DNA from: an uncultured Collinsella sp.
Lineage (GTDB): Bacteria > Actinomycetota > Coriobacteriia > Coriobacteriales > Coriobacteriaceae
Direction of reading: 5' to 3'
Length of the DNA stretch: 30,338 bases
Assembly: GCA_958350755.1 (NCBI GenBank)
Contig: CATWID010000019.1
Span: forward strand, 1-30,338
Part shown: one piece after another, positions 1 through 8,583 of the stretch
Layout of the letters: each line of letters begins with the position of its first letter
Numbering within the stretch: position 1 is the stretch's first letter
Made by a program: the position numbers and the translations under genes
Notes under the pieces: model-generated
What the model was told of the DNA's origin: nothing
Database searches by the model: none
What the model saw: the letters and a program-made list of their open reading frames with translations, nothing else

Positions 1-972
1 GGACACGTTAATCATGCCGTCCTGGAACAGCTTGCCGGGCGTGGCCTGCGAAAGGTTATCGGCCATGGGAACCAGTGCATTGCTCGAGACATCGGACAGG
101 ACGTCGATCATGGTGCGGGCCGCATTGATGTCGCTGCCATACACCGGGATAAACGAAGCCGCCGTCCACAGCGGGCTCGAGGTCTCCGCCTTCATGCTGT
201 CGCAGAGCTCATCGATCTTTTTCGCGTCGTCAGGCAGCGTCGAAAAATCGCCCGACGTGACCTTGTCCTTAAGGCCACCGACGATCTCGACAGCCTCCTT
301 CGCTTCGCTCTTTACGGTCTTTGCCGAGTTAAGCAGCATAAAGCCGCTTGCGCCAAGCGCAACGAGAAGCACCGCGACTACAGCGGCAATAATGGCGCCA
401 GTGTGACGCTTTTTGCGCTCGCCCTTGCGATGGCGATGACGGACCAGACCGTCAGAGGTCGAACTCGACGAAGCGTCGCTACCGTAGTTCAAGCCAAAAT
501 CGTAATAATCTTCCTTGGAACCCGAGCCCGCAAACTCGGCACCGCTATCATCCAGGCGGGCGAACGTGCCAGTCTCGGAGGCACCGGTGTAAATCGTGCC
601 AAGGTTACCCGTAAGCCCCGCGGCACCGGCAGAGGGAGTATTGTTGGCGGCCTTGCCGGCATTAACGTTGCCGGCGGCATTCGCGGCGTTGGCAGCACCT
701 GCGTTGTTCGCAGGTACCGAAGGAGCCCCGCTCGGCTGCGACGTGGAGGTCGCATCGCCCGCAAAGACATTCCCTCTTGCACGGCCGGTCTTTTTTGCCT
801 TTTGAGACTGCTCGTACAGAGCGGTAAACATCGCCGTCTCGCCCGGGGACACGCGCTTACCGGAACCGCCCTGTCCAGCGCCGCCCGGCGTGCCGGCCTT
901 ACCAGCCCCGTTCGGACGCGGCGGAACTGCAGGACGGCCGCCATCGCTGCCCTTAAAGTGATTACCAGCCAT
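1..972 (-). CDS. DUF4012-type membrane protein, 5' part only (cut by window edge)
   Basis: The frame is open from an ATG at 970-972 to base 1, giving 324 residues with no stop, so the gene continues beyond the window. GAGGA lies 7 nt before the ATG and fixes the start. Residues 1-190 are a low-complexity Gly/Ala/Asn/Pro-rich, probably cytoplasmic, tail ending in a basic His/Arg/Lys patch (about 178-190). One transmembrane helix follows at about 192-215. The extracytoplasmic part carries the pattern PLWTAASFIPVYGSDINAAR, which resembles the start of DUF4012 domains found in actinobacterial envelope proteins, often near exopolysaccharide or LytR-CpsA-Psr genes. No biochemical function is established for that domain. 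Family assignment is from remembered pattern and covers only the domain's beginning. The gene is divergent from nothing here: the next gene upstream is on the same strand 149 nt away. Confidence 0.75.
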   Translation of the reverse strand, partial: MAGNHFKGSDGGRPAVPPRPNGAGKAGTPGGAGQGGSGKRVSPGETAMFTALYEQSQKAKKTGRARGNVFAGDATSTSQPSGAPSVPANNAGAANAANAAGNVNAGKAANNTPSAGAAGLTGNLGTIYTGASETGTFARLDDSGAEFAGSGSKEDYYDFGLNYGSDASSSSTSDGLVRHRHRKGERKKRHTGAIIAAVVAVLLVALGASGFMLLNSAKTVKSEAKEAVEIVGGLKDKVTSGDFSTLPDDAKKIDELCDSMKAETSSPLWTAASFIPVYGSDINAARTMIDVLSDVSSNALVPMADNLSQATPGKLFQDGMINVS

Positions 973-1121
973 AAAGAAATCCTCGCAATTGAGTCGCAAT
1001 GAAAAAGTCCATAACGTTACTAGTTTATGGCATTTTGAGCATCGACAGCTAAACTCCAGATACGGACATCAATTGGCGAAAATGCGGCACAACACCTTTT
1101 CCGTCTTGGCGGCGGCGCCAG

Positions 1122-2144
1122 CTACACCGTCAAAAACACCATCGCGATAATCATGGCAAAGCCCGCCAGGTCGGTGGGCAAAAACACCGTTCCCAGCATA
1201 AGGGCGCTGGTGATGGTGGCCGAAACCGGCTCCATGGTTCCAAGGAGGCTCGCGCGCACCGAGCCAATCTCCTTAACGCCCTGCATGTAGAACATATAGG
1301 CGAAGAACGACCCCACCACAATAAATATCGCGAGCGCGCCGACACCCGAGGGGCCGAGCGCCGGCATATGCGCCCACGGCTGGGTAAAGATACTCATCAC
1401 GATTCCCGCCGAAAGCATGGCCGAGCCCGTGACGACCGGGCTACCGTATTTGTTGAGGATTCCGGCAGGGATGATTGCTATGCAGGCACCGCCCACTGCG
1501 CACAAAAGGCCCGCGAGCAGGCCCATCGGCGAGATGCTGAGCGTACTGGGGTCGCCGCCCGTGGCGATCAAAAACGTTCCGCCCAAGGCGAGCAAAATGC
1601 CAAGAGCCTCGCGCGTGCGCGGCAGTCGATGCGCGGTGACGCAGGCATACCCCATGACGACCACCAGCTGCAGGCACTGGAAGACGGTCGCGGTGCCCGC
1701 GTTGGTCAGGCGCACGGCTGACAGATAGCAAAGCTGGTTGAACAGCAGACCAAAGATCGTAAACAGAATAAGCTGCTTGCGATCGGCGGGGGTAGTCCAC
1801 AGCTCGATCAAGCGGTCGCGGTCTTTTCTGAGTACAACGAACATAAAGAGCAGGCCAGCGATAACTTGGCGCACGCTCATCAGCCAAAACGTCTCAATAT
1901 GGCACACGTCAAAGAGGTAGCTGGCGCTGGTGCCAGAAAAACCCCAAAACGTACCGCCGGCAAACGCGGCGAGCGTACCCAGGGCCATCTTGCGCGCCTG
2001 GGCGTCGTTGAGGCGGTCGCGCCATGCACGGCGGGTGCTGCGGCTCAGCTCGTCAGTCCCCTCGGGCACGATAAAATCAGACGCCGCCGTCATCGGTACC
2101 GAAGCCCTTTCACGTGCACACTGCGCCGAGCGCTCCTGTTCCAT
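1122..2144 (-). CDS. DMT superfamily (EamA-type) transporter
   Basis: A 340-residue protein with a hydrophilic N-terminus (about 1-50) followed by about ten hydrophobic helices, arranged as two EamA repeats. The first repeat begins near AFAGGTFWGFSGTSASYLF and the second near GLLAGLLCAVGGACIAIIPA. The motif EIGSVRASLLGTMEPVSA in the second repeat is typical of EamA proteins (the conserved E-P pair in the penultimate helix). These are inner-membrane exporters or permeases of metabolites; substrate cannot be read from sequence. GGGGAG lies a few bases before the ATG at 2144. An in-frame ATG 17 codons later (MTAASDF) is an alternative start and would give a more usual N-terminus. It stands alone, 125 nt downstream of the signal peptidase gene on the same strand. 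Confidence 0.9.
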   Translation of the reverse strand: MEQERSAQCARERASVPMTAASDFIVPEGTDELSRSTRRAWRDRLNDAQARKMALGTLAAFAGGTFWGFSGTSASYLFDVCHIETFWLMSVRQVIAGLLFMFVVLRKDRDRLIELWTTPADRKQLILFTIFGLLFNQLCYLSAVRLTNAGTATVFQCLQLVVVMGYACVTAHRLPRTREALGILLALGGTFLIATGGDPSTLSISPMGLLAGLLCAVGGACIAIIPAGILNKYGSPVVTGSAMLSAGIVMSIFTQPWAHMPALGPSGVGALAIFIVVGSFFAYMFYMQGVKEIGSVRASLLGTMEPVSATITSALMLGTVFLPTDLAGFAMIIAMVFLTV

Positions 2145-2210
2145 CCCACTCCCCCGAAATCAATTGGCAACAAAGCGCTCAAACTGTAGCACGAATATTG
2201 GTATGAAATA

Positions 2211-2232
2211 GCAGATGATGCGGAGCATCTGC
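2211..2232 (-). terminator. Weak hairpin after the eight-gene operon
   Basis: GCAGATG and CATCTGC pair across an 8-nt loop just downstream of the last gene of the operon ending at 2270. It is followed on the minus strand only by a short T-poor stretch (TATTTCAT), so termination strength is doubtful. It is the only candidate terminator seen between this operon and the transporter gene. Confidence 0.35.
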
Positions 2233-2269
2233 GAGCGTCCAAATTGCAGGGACGAAAGGCACCGATGAG

Positions 2270-2977
2270 CTATGCCGAGTGGTTGGAATCGTCTAGAACG
2301 CCGGGGGCGGCTTCCGCACTTCCCTCAGCATGCTCGCCATCGTCCCGGTCCTTGTCGCTGTCCCGGCCCTCCTGCTCGCGACGGCGCTTTTCGCGAATCT
2401 GCTCAACGGCGGCTCGCAAGGCGGCCTCGTCCTCGGCGCGTGCCACCTCTTGCGTTGTCTTGACCATATGGCGAATCTCGAGCACCAGCAGCACGATCAG
2501 CGGCACCACGATAAGCGGAAAGAACAGCAGCGGATTGGTGAGCAACGAGACCACCACGCCCAGCCCCGCCGAGACAAAGACCACGCGCCCCACCACGTCG
2601 GCGGCGGGCACGGGCGCGGCGTCCTCGACCGGATTGGCATCGCCCTTGGTGCGGTAGACCGGCGTGCCGTCGGCCGCGGCCTCCACGGCAACGATGCGGT
2701 GCGTGTTGAGTGAACCCTCCAGCGCGTCATCGGACGAATGGAAGGTGATGATGTCACCCACCTGGTAGGCCTGACTGTTGTCGGTATCGACGACGATAAA
2801 CGAGTGCACGGGAATCGCCGGCTCCATAGAGCCGGTCAGCGTGCGCATAAAGCCATAGCCCATGATGGTGGGGATCTCGCCGGCGGGCGTGAACACCGTG
2901 CGCAGCAGCACCACAAAGGCGACCAGGATCACCACGGTCGCCAGCACGTTGATCACGCGGAGCACGTGTTTCATCAC
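2270..2977 (-). CDS. SipW-type (ER/archaeal-like) signal peptidase I
   Basis: A 235-residue membrane peptidase of the S26B type, which uses a Ser/His pair instead of the Ser/Lys pair of LepB. An N-terminal helix spans about 8-28. The nucleophile motif GSMEP puts Ser at residue 50, the NTHRI motif puts His at residue 93, and the conserved KGDAN box lies at 111-115. A second hydrophobic segment at about 145-170 precedes a charged C-terminal tail of about 60 residues rich in Arg/Glu/Asp. Such peptidases process TasA/CalY-like secreted proteins, and four genes with matching signal peptides are in the same operon. The GTG at 2977 overlaps the TGA of the upstream DUF2357 gene (GTGA), and an ATG one codon later is an equally likely start. 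It is the second peptidase of this kind in the operon; the other lies at 6965-7714. Confidence 0.9.
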   Translation of the reverse strand: MMKHVLRVINVLATVVILVAFVVLLRTVFTPAGEIPTIMGYGFMRTLTGSMEPAIPVHSFIVVDTDNSQAYQVGDIITFHSSDDALEGSLNTHRIVAVEAAADGTPVYRTKGDANPVEDAAPVPAADVVGRVVFVSAGLGVVVSLLTNPLLFFPLIVVPLIVLLVLEIRHMVKTTQEVARAEDEAALRAAVEQIREKRRREQEGRDSDKDRDDGEHAEGSAEAAPGVLDDSNHSA

Positions 2978-5211
2978 TTGTCGGCGTCCTTTGCGGAAGG
3001 CTCGACGTCAATGGCGTCAGATGCCGAAACGTCGGTCTCATCTCCCTCAACGGTCGTGGCGACATCGCCCTCGGCGGCCTCTCCGCGCAAGCGAGCCAGC
3101 AGATAGCGCGACAGGCTGTTGCCCTCGGCACGGCGCTCGGCGCGGGCGCGATCGCGCTCGGCCTGCTCCAGCTCATGCGCCAACGAGTCCAAGCGTTGCT
3201 GCATCTCCGCGCGGGCGGCCTCGAGTTCGCGCTCGTGCGCGGCCTTGGCGGCGACGAGTTCTTGCTCAATACGCTCCCCTGCCTCGAGCTCGGCTGCGGC
3301 GGCACGCGCGTCGGCGTCGGCACGAGCCTCCTCGGCGGCACGCGTGGCAGCATCGCGCTCGGCAGCGGCTGCGGCGACCTTCTCGCTGGCATCCACCGTA
3401 GCCTGCTCAACGGCAGAATCGGCGGCAGCACGGGCGGCATCGATCGCGGCATCGGCCGCCTGCTGAGCAGCGGAAACCTTCTCCTCGGCCGCGACGACGG
3501 TGTCGGCGAGCTTCTGCTCCGCCACAGCAGCGGCGGCGTCGGCCGCCTCGGCCGCAGCACGGGCATCGCGCTCGGCCGCCAGCTGCACTTCCTCGATCTG
3601 CAGCTGGGCGGCGTCCAGCTTGGCATGCAGCTCGGCCACCTCCTTGGCAGAGGCCTCACGCACGGCGGCGAGCTCGGCCGCAGCAGCGTCCTTGGTGGCC
3701 TGCAGCTCGGCAGCGTCGGCAGCCGTCTTGGCGGCCAGGGCCGCAGTAGCGTCGCTCTTGACCTGCGCGACCTGAGCGGCAGCGGCCTGCTCGGCGGCAG
3801 CAACCTTGGCGTCCGCGTCGGCACGGGCGGCCGCGACCTCGGCATCGGCCTCGGCACGCATCTGTGCCAGCTGCGCCGCCGCAGTCTCACGCGCCTCGAC
3901 AGCGTCGGCCTCGGCAGCTTTCTTGCCCGCCTCGACATCCTCCAGCGAACCTTGCAGCTCCTCAACATCAGCCTCGGCCACCTGAGCGCGCTGCGTCAAC
4001 GCCAGCTCGCGCGTCTTTGCCTCGTCCAGTTCGTCGGCCAGGTCGTCGCGCTCGTCGGTCAACGCGTGCGCCTGCGCTTTCCAGGACTTCAGCTGCCCCT
4101 GTAGCTCCTCGATCTGCTCGCGCGCCTCGGCCAGCGCCTGCTCGGCATCGAGCTGGGCCTGCGTGACCTCCTCCACAAACACGCGACGGACCTCAACGTC
4201 GGGCAGGTCGGGGCTATCAACCTGCACCTCCTTAATCTCCTTAATAAACTTGGGCGCCACCGGTGCATGTTGCACGTTCTCGAGCTCCTGCAGGTTGCGC
4301 TCATCGTCGGTCAGGCTCTTAAAGACGGCGTAGTTGTTAATGAGGTTGGTGTACATCTGCACCATGTACTCGTCATCGAACGCCAGCGCCTGCTGCTGCA
4401 CATCGATGTTGTAGCCCACCTTGTCGTAGCGCTCCATAAACTGCCACAGCTGGTAGCACTTGCGGTAGTTGGGGTCCTTCATGATGAGGTTGGTGCGCTG
4501 GATGGGGCTGCGAACCGTACTGCAGCCGTTCATAATCTGGCAGAACGACGCGCCGCGCAGCGCCATGACCAGGCGACGCACGCGGTCGATGCGCATAAAG
4601 ACGTCCATGTTGTCGGCGTCGTTCTCGGCAAAGCTCTGGCGGTTTTTGACCGTCATCTCGACGTTGTACTCGATCTCTTCGTACGCGTCGTCGATCTTGC
4701 TGTGCATCTTAAAGCGGTTGCGGATCTCGTTGCCCGTCGACCAAAAGATCACGTCGGTGCGCTTGTCCACAAACGTCAGCAGGCGCTGAATCAAGTGGTA
4801 GATAAAGCGGTTCTCGTACAGGTCGTAGGTCTCAACGGTGTTGACGTTGAGGATGCGCGTGGGGTGAACTCCGCCGTCGTCGCTCGGCGCCAAAAACTGC
4901 GTGTTTTGGCTCAGATGGCGAACGCTGTCGGCGCTGATCTTTTTGGCGAGCGAGACCGGCACCACCTCTTCCTCGGTGGTGATAAAGCGGCGCGGCTTTT
5001 CGATGATGGTGTTGATGGCGTCGAGCGAGTCCTCGATCATGCTGATCCATTCCTCGTCCACCACCTTGACGAGCTCCTCGCGCTGCTGTTCGATCGTGGT
5101 GCCCGAGGCCTGCGCCATCTCAAACAGATAGCGGAAGTAGCGGCTGTCCTCCTGGATGGGCTCCATCTGCTCGGAGAAGCTGGTATAGAGGTCCTGAATG
5201 GTCTCGGACAT
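2974..5211 (-). CDS. DUF2357 domain protein with long alanine-rich coiled coil
   Basis: A 745-residue cytosolic protein in two parts. Residues 1 to about 300 resemble DUF2357, the domain at the N-terminus of McrC-like partners of McrB ATPases; the clearest patch is TVETYDLYENRFIYHLIQRL (about 125-144), with a second, SPIQRTNLIMKDPNYRKCYQ, near 235-255. Residues about 345-710 are an almost uninterrupted Ala/Glu/Asp/Gln-rich heptad-like region expected to form a long coiled coil. The acidic C-terminus ends near DVEPSAKDADK. I see no PD-(D/E)xK nuclease motif where McrC would carry one. GGAG sits 6 nt before the ATG at 5211. It follows the McrB-like ATPase gene by 69 nt and overlaps the next signal peptidase gene by 4 nt, so the three are very probably co-expressed. 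Function is unknown; partnership with the ATPase is inferred from family and context. Confidence 0.85.
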   Translation of the reverse strand: MSETIQDLYTSFSEQMEPIQEDSRYFRYLFEMAQASGTTIEQQREELVKVVDEEWISMIEDSLDAINTIIEKPRRFITTEEEVVPVSLAKKISADSVRHLSQNTQFLAPSDDGGVHPTRILNVNTVETYDLYENRFIYHLIQRLLTFVDKRTDVIFWSTGNEIRNRFKMHSKIDDAYEEIEYNVEMTVKNRQSFAENDADNMDVFMRIDRVRRLVMALRGASFCQIMNGCSTVRSPIQRTNLIMKDPNYRKCYQLWQFMERYDKVGYNIDVQQQALAFDDEYMVQMYTNLINNYAVFKSLTDDERNLQELENVQHAPVAPKFIKEIKEVQVDSPDLPDVEVRRVFVEEVTQAQLDAEQALAEAREQIEELQGQLKSWKAQAHALTDERDDLADELDEAKTRELALTQRAQVAEADVEELQGSLEDVEAGKKAAEADAVEARETAAAQLAQMRAEADAEVAAARADADAKVAAAEQAAAAQVAQVKSDATAALAAKTAADAAELQATKDAAAAELAAVREASAKEVAELHAKLDAAQLQIEEVQLAAERDARAAAEAADAAAAVAEQKLADTVVAAEEKVSAAQQAADAAIDAARAAADSAVEQATVDASEKVAAAAAERDAATRAAEEARADADARAAAAELEAGERIEQELVAAKAAHERELEAARAEMQQRLDSLAHELEQAERDRARAERRAEGNSLSRYLLARLRGEAAEGDVATTVEGDETDVSASDAIDVEPSAKDADK

Positions 5212-5242
5212 GGGTTACTCCATAGATTGGATCGATCGGAAA

Positions 5243-5268
5243 GGGGCGAGGCGACATCACGCCGCCCC
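5243..5268 (-). terminator. Intercistronic hairpin, possible attenuator
   Basis: In the 69-nt gap between the McrB-like and DUF2357 genes, the minus strand can fold GGGGCGGCG against CGCCTCGCCCC (one bulged base, 6-nt loop), followed by TTT. The T-run is short, so partial termination or protection of mRNA ends is more likely than full termination. Confidence 0.4.
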
Positions 5269-5280
5269 GCACTTACAGCA

Positions 5281-6972
5281 TTAGTAGAAGTTCTGGATCC
5301 GCTGCAAGTACATGACGGAATCGGGCAGGCCGCCCTCGCCAAAGGTCTTCTCGATGTACTCGATCAGGCCCTTCATCTCGTCGCGCACAAAGCTCACGTT
5401 CATGGACTCAAACTTCTTGAGCACCTTGCGGGCGATGATGTAGTCCATGCCGCCCAGCTCGGTGCCGCCGCACGCCACGTACACGGGGATGAAGTCGTAC
5501 ATCTGCTTGATGATACGGTTACCAAAGGCCAGCTTAAAGCGGGTCTGCAGGTACTGGTCCAGCTTGTGCATCTTCTGGAGCAGCTCCTCGTCGATCACAT
5601 ACTCGACCTTGGCCTTTTGGAATAGATACTGCAGGTGATCGGCCGTCACGTGCACGCGCTCGTGCGGCTCGCACTCAAACGCGTCGGCGCGCTCGTTGAG
5701 CTCGATGGGGATTGCGCGGTCGTACACCTTGTCCGTGATGGTAAAGGTGGAGTCGTCGTTGTTGGCCGTGCCGATAAACCACAGGCTGTCGGGAATGGTG
5801 AGCTTGCCGTCGTGCAGGGCCTTGGGGTCGGCGGCCCACTGGGTGGGCACCAGGTCGAGCACCCATTCGTCGTGGCTGGGCATCTCGAGCACCGACAGGA
5901 TCTCGGCAAAGTAGTACTCCACGCGGGCGAGGTTCATCTCGTCGAGCACGATCATGGACGGGTCCTGGCGAAGGCCCGCCTCGTACACGGCGCGGAGGAA
6001 CTCGGTCTCGTTAAAGCGTTTGGAAAACTCGTTAAAGTAACCCAGCACCTCGGTGCGGTCGCGAAAACTCGGCTGCACCGACACGATGGTCGCAGGGTTG
6101 TCCAGGTAGCGGCTAAAGCTGTAGGGCAGCGACGTCTTACCGGTACCCGAGATGCCCTCCAGGATCAGCAGCTTAGAGGCGGCCATGCCGGCCACAAAGC
6201 GACGGATGATCTCGGGCGTGTAGTAGAGCTTCATCTGGCTGCAGGCGAACGCGCGGAAGCTGTCGACAAAGTCCTCCAGCGAGATGGCATCGTCGTAGGC
6301 CGGCGACTCCCAGTCGCGGTACTTAAGGTCCACGAGGGACAGCTTGGGAAAGCGGTTGGCCTGGGCGATCTCTTTTTCCTCGGCAAGGGTCTTGGCCTCG
6401 ACGGTGGCCTTGGCCATGGCGGCTGCGGCGTCCTTGACGCCCGCGCCATCGAGCGCGAGCGACGCGTTGCCCGACACCACGGCAGCCGTGGCGCCCTCGC
6501 CCGCAGGCGCGCCCGCGGCGGCGCCCACCACGTTGCCCACCGTGGGCAGGTGGTCGTCGGCCAGGGCCGAGGCGCCCACGTACGGAATCTGCTTGGTACC
6601 GCCCATGGCATTGACCTTGAGCGCCAGCAGCTTGTTCTTCTCGTCCATGAGGTCGAGCACCTGCTTGTTCAGGCGGCCGATCTCGCGATAGAGCGCCTTG
6701 TTGGACGTGTCGTCGCGATGCAGGCGGCGGTTGATGCGGTAGCGGTGGACCAGGATGGCCACGATCAGCACGGGGACCGCGATGAGCATGGCAAACAGAA
6801 TGACCGCGCCGATCTTGCCCACCAGGTCAAACGTGGTGAAGTAGGTCATAAAGATGTTGAAGTACTCAACCCAGCCAAACACCAGCAGGTTAAGGATGGA
6901 GCTCACAACGGCAACGACGTTGTAGACAACCTTTGCCAGCAGCTCCCAGGCAAATCCCAGAAACTCACTCAC
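5281..6972 (-). CDS. Membrane-anchored McrB-like AAA+ ATPase
   Basis: A 563-residue protein. Two N-terminal hydrophobic segments (about 10-35 and 54-76) should anchor it in the membrane. A linker (about 85-205) contains a short coil and an Ala/Gly-rich stretch. The AAA+ domain follows: Walker A GISGTGKT at 273-280, Walker B MIVLDEMN at about 340-347, and GTANNDDSTF (401-410) with DKVYDRA (414-420), the sensor/finger region typical of the McrB-like ATPases that pair with DUF2357 proteins. The MNxxDR GTP-specificity motif of classical McrB is not present in that form, so ATP is the likelier nucleotide. The start is a GTG at 6972, preceded by AGGAGG 9 nt upstream and overlapping the upstream peptidase gene by 8 nt. 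Classical McrB is soluble and drives DNA cleavage; membrane anchoring plus operon partners that are signal peptidases and exported proteins point to an envelope role, which is inference. Confidence 0.9.
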   Translation of the reverse strand: MSEFLGFAWELLAKVVYNVVAVVSSILNLLVFGWVEYFNIFMTYFTTFDLVGKIGAVILFAMLIAVPVLIVAILVHRYRINRRLHRDDTSNKALYREIGRLNKQVLDLMDEKNKLLALKVNAMGGTKQIPYVGASALADDHLPTVGNVVGAAAGAPAGEGATAAVVSGNASLALDGAGVKDAAAAMAKATVEAKTLAEEKEIAQANRFPKLSLVDLKYRDWESPAYDDAISLEDFVDSFRAFACSQMKLYYTPEIIRRFVAGMAASKLLILEGISGTGKTSLPYSFSRYLDNPATIVSVQPSFRDRTEVLGYFNEFSKRFNETEFLRAVYEAGLRQDPSMIVLDEMNLARVEYYFAEILSVLEMPSHDEWVLDLVPTQWAADPKALHDGKLTIPDSLWFIGTANNDDSTFTITDKVYDRAIPIELNERADAFECEPHERVHVTADHLQYLFQKAKVEYVIDEELLQKMHKLDQYLQTRFKLAFGNRIIKQMYDFIPVYVACGGTELGGMDYIIARKVLKKFESMNVSFVRDEMKGLIEYIEKTFGEGGLPDSVMYLQRIQNFY

Positions 6973-7714
6973 CGTCGGTATCCTCCTGCTTGGTCGCGTT
7001 CATCGCCGCCTCGGCCTCGGCCTTCAGACGACGGGCTTCCTCGAGCTTGGCCTCGGCCTGGGCGAGCTGCTCGGCGGCGTTATCGGCGGCAACGGTGGCG
7101 GTGTCACCCTTGCCCTCGGCATCCACGATGGCAGCCGCGGCGGCCAGGCGGTCTTCCTCGGCCATGGCGCGCTTAAGGTTCATGCCAACCACGATGAGGT
7201 GATACACCTGGTAGATAAAGAACAGCAGCATGGGCAGCACGATTACGATGAGGAAGCCCATGGAGCTGGACAGGAAGTCCATGACCTTGCCCATCTGCGG
7301 CAACGCGAACAGGTACTTGCCCACGATGTCGCCGTCACTGATGATGTGCGTATCGGCCACGTCGTTGTTGTCGCCCTTGGTGGTAAAGCTGCGCATGCCG
7401 TTGACCTCGTCGATGGCGGCGATGCGGTGCGTGTTGAGCGCGTACTCGTTGTCGATGATGGTATGGAACGTCACGATGTCGCCCTCCTCGAGCTTGGAGG
7501 TGTCGCACTTTTTGATGAAGATGAGGTCGCCCTTGTTAAACGTGGGCGCCATGGAGTCGGACTGCACGGCGAGCGGGGTGAAGCCGGCGATGTCCGAGAC
7601 GCTGCCGTCCTCGCGCGTGGCGAGCGTGGTGAACGCGTACAGGGCCGCCACCAGGATGATGATCCACATGACGACGCTCAGTGCGATGGATGCGGCCTTT
7701 TTAACAGATTGCAT
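6965..7714 (-). CDS. SipW-type signal peptidase I (second copy)
   Basis: A 249-residue S26B-type signal peptidase. A membrane helix lies at about 10-30; the nucleophile is Ser54 in QSDSM; the catalytic His96 lies in NTHRI; the TKGDNN box follows at 112-117. A second hydrophobic segment spans about 150-172. The C-terminal 70 residues form an Ala/Glu/Lys-rich, probably cytosolic helix of coiled-coil character. This tail is longer than in Bacillus SipW as I recall it, and both peptidases in this operon have such an extension. AAGGGA precedes the ATG at 7714. The gene sits between four SipW-type secreted protein genes (upstream) and the McrB-like ATPase gene (8-nt overlap downstream). Presumed substrates are the secreted proteins at 7775-11316 and perhaps those at 16871-18728. 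Confidence 0.92.
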   Translation of the reverse strand: MQSVKKAASIALSVVMWIIILVAALYAFTTLATREDGSVSDIAGFTPLAVQSDSMAPTFNKGDLIFIKKCDTSKLEEGDIVTFHTIIDNEYALNTHRIAAIDEVNGMRSFTTKGDNNDVADTHIISDGDIVGKYLFALPQMGKVMDFLSSSMGFLIVIVLPMLLFFIYQVYHLIVVGMNLKRAMAEEDRLAAAAAIVDAEGKGDTATVAADNAAEQLAQAEAKLEEARRLKAEAEAAMNATKQEDTDGE

Positions 7715-7749
7715 GATGTCCCTTACTACCGTGTCTGACTAGGTCGTGC

Positions 7750-7765
7750 GCGGCCCGATGGCCGC
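7750..7765 (-). other. Small intercistronic hairpin
   Basis: GCGGCC and GGCCGC flank a 4-nt loop in the 60-nt gap between the last secreted-protein gene of the operon and the signal peptidase gene. There is no T-run, so it could separate expression of the secreted proteins from the machinery only by mRNA processing or stability. Confidence 0.3.
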
Positions 7766-7774
7766 CGTGCATAT

Positions 7775-8581
7775 CTACTGTTCCTCGATGCCCTCGAAGC
7801 GCATCGAAACCGAATAGTTAGCTCCCTTTAGCATATTAGTGCAATTTGGGTCCGTTCCCTCGAGCCATATGCGAACGGTTACCGGCTTGTCCGTATCTTT
7901 TATTAGGTCGAACATGTCGCTGGCCGCGTTCGCTACTCCCGAGTCGAGCCCAAAGACGGTGGCCGAACCGGACGAGCCTCCGCCTCCGTTGGGGTTGTAG
8001 ACCCAGGTGCGACCGTCGGCAGTAAAGCTCATGCGCATGGCGCTGGCCATGCCCTGCGTGTCGGAGCTAAACCGCGTGCCGGACGCGCCGCCGTCGCCGT
8101 CCTTCCCGGTCAGGCGAACGCGCAGGTCCGTACTGCTCATAAAGTGCAGCGTGAACTCCAGGTAGGCACCGGTCGCGGGATCGGCGGTGGAGCCGTCCTC
8201 GAAGGTAAAAGTCTGATAGTCGCTCGTGGTGACGGGCTTGAGCCTGGATGCATCGATGTCCACGCCCTTTTCGCTGGCGATGCGTGCCGAGATCTGGTCG
8301 AAGCCCAGGCTGTGCACGTATTCTTCGAACGTGGCGTGCTCGTCCAGGTCAAAGCGCAGCGAGCCGTCGGCGTTGGCATCAATCATGAGCATGCGGGTCT
8401 TGGCGCTATCGGCGATGGAGAACCAGGCAAACGTTGCCATGGCTATCGCCACCAGCGCAAACAGCACCAGCACCACGGTGGTGGTGAGCTTGCGGCGCAG
8501 GTCGGTGTCGGCGGGGGCTTGCGCGCCGGCGGGCTTGCCGGTGGCGGGCGTGCAGCTGGCGGTGGGTTGCTTACGCGTCAT
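7775..8581 (-). CDS. Secreted protein with SipW-type signal peptide (TasA/CalY-like)
   Basis: A 268-residue protein. A polar N-terminus of about 30 residues precedes a hydrophobic helix ending in MATFAWF (48-54), the TYA-W-F type cleavage region read by SipW peptidases. The mature part is rich in Asp, Gly and Ser with beta-strand-like alternation. Near the C-terminus VRIWLEGTDPNCTN matches a motif shared with five other proteins in the window. It contains the long Gly/Ser run GGGGSSGS. It is fourth and last in the run of secreted-protein genes in the operon and starts within 2 nt of the preceding stop. TasA-like proteins form biofilm fibres in Bacillus; that this one polymerises is inference. 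The first ATG (8581) gives an unusually long n-region but no better start is seen. Confidence 0.8.
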   Translation of the reverse strand: MTRKQPTASCTPATGKPAGAQAPADTDLRRKLTTTVVLVLFALVAIAMATFAWFSIADSAKTRMLMIDANADGSLRFDLDEHATFEEYVHSLGFDQISARIASEKGVDIDASRLKPVTTSDYQTFTFEDGSTADPATGAYLEFTLHFMSSTDLRVRLTGKDGDGGASGTRFSSDTQGMASAMRMSFTADGRTWVYNPNGGGGSSGSATVFGLDSGVANAASDMFDLIKDTDKPVTVRIWLEGTDPNCTNMLKGANYSVSMRFEGIEEQ

Positions 8582-8583
8582 GG

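Noticed and set aside
3175..7176. Long plus-strand frames opposite the peptidase, DUF2357 and ATPase genes (e.g. 4267-5625, 5635-7176)
   Set aside because: They are antisense shadows of high-GC coding sequence: compositionally odd (His/Val/Leu/Gly-rich), without domains or ribosome sites, while the minus-strand proteins have clear motifs.
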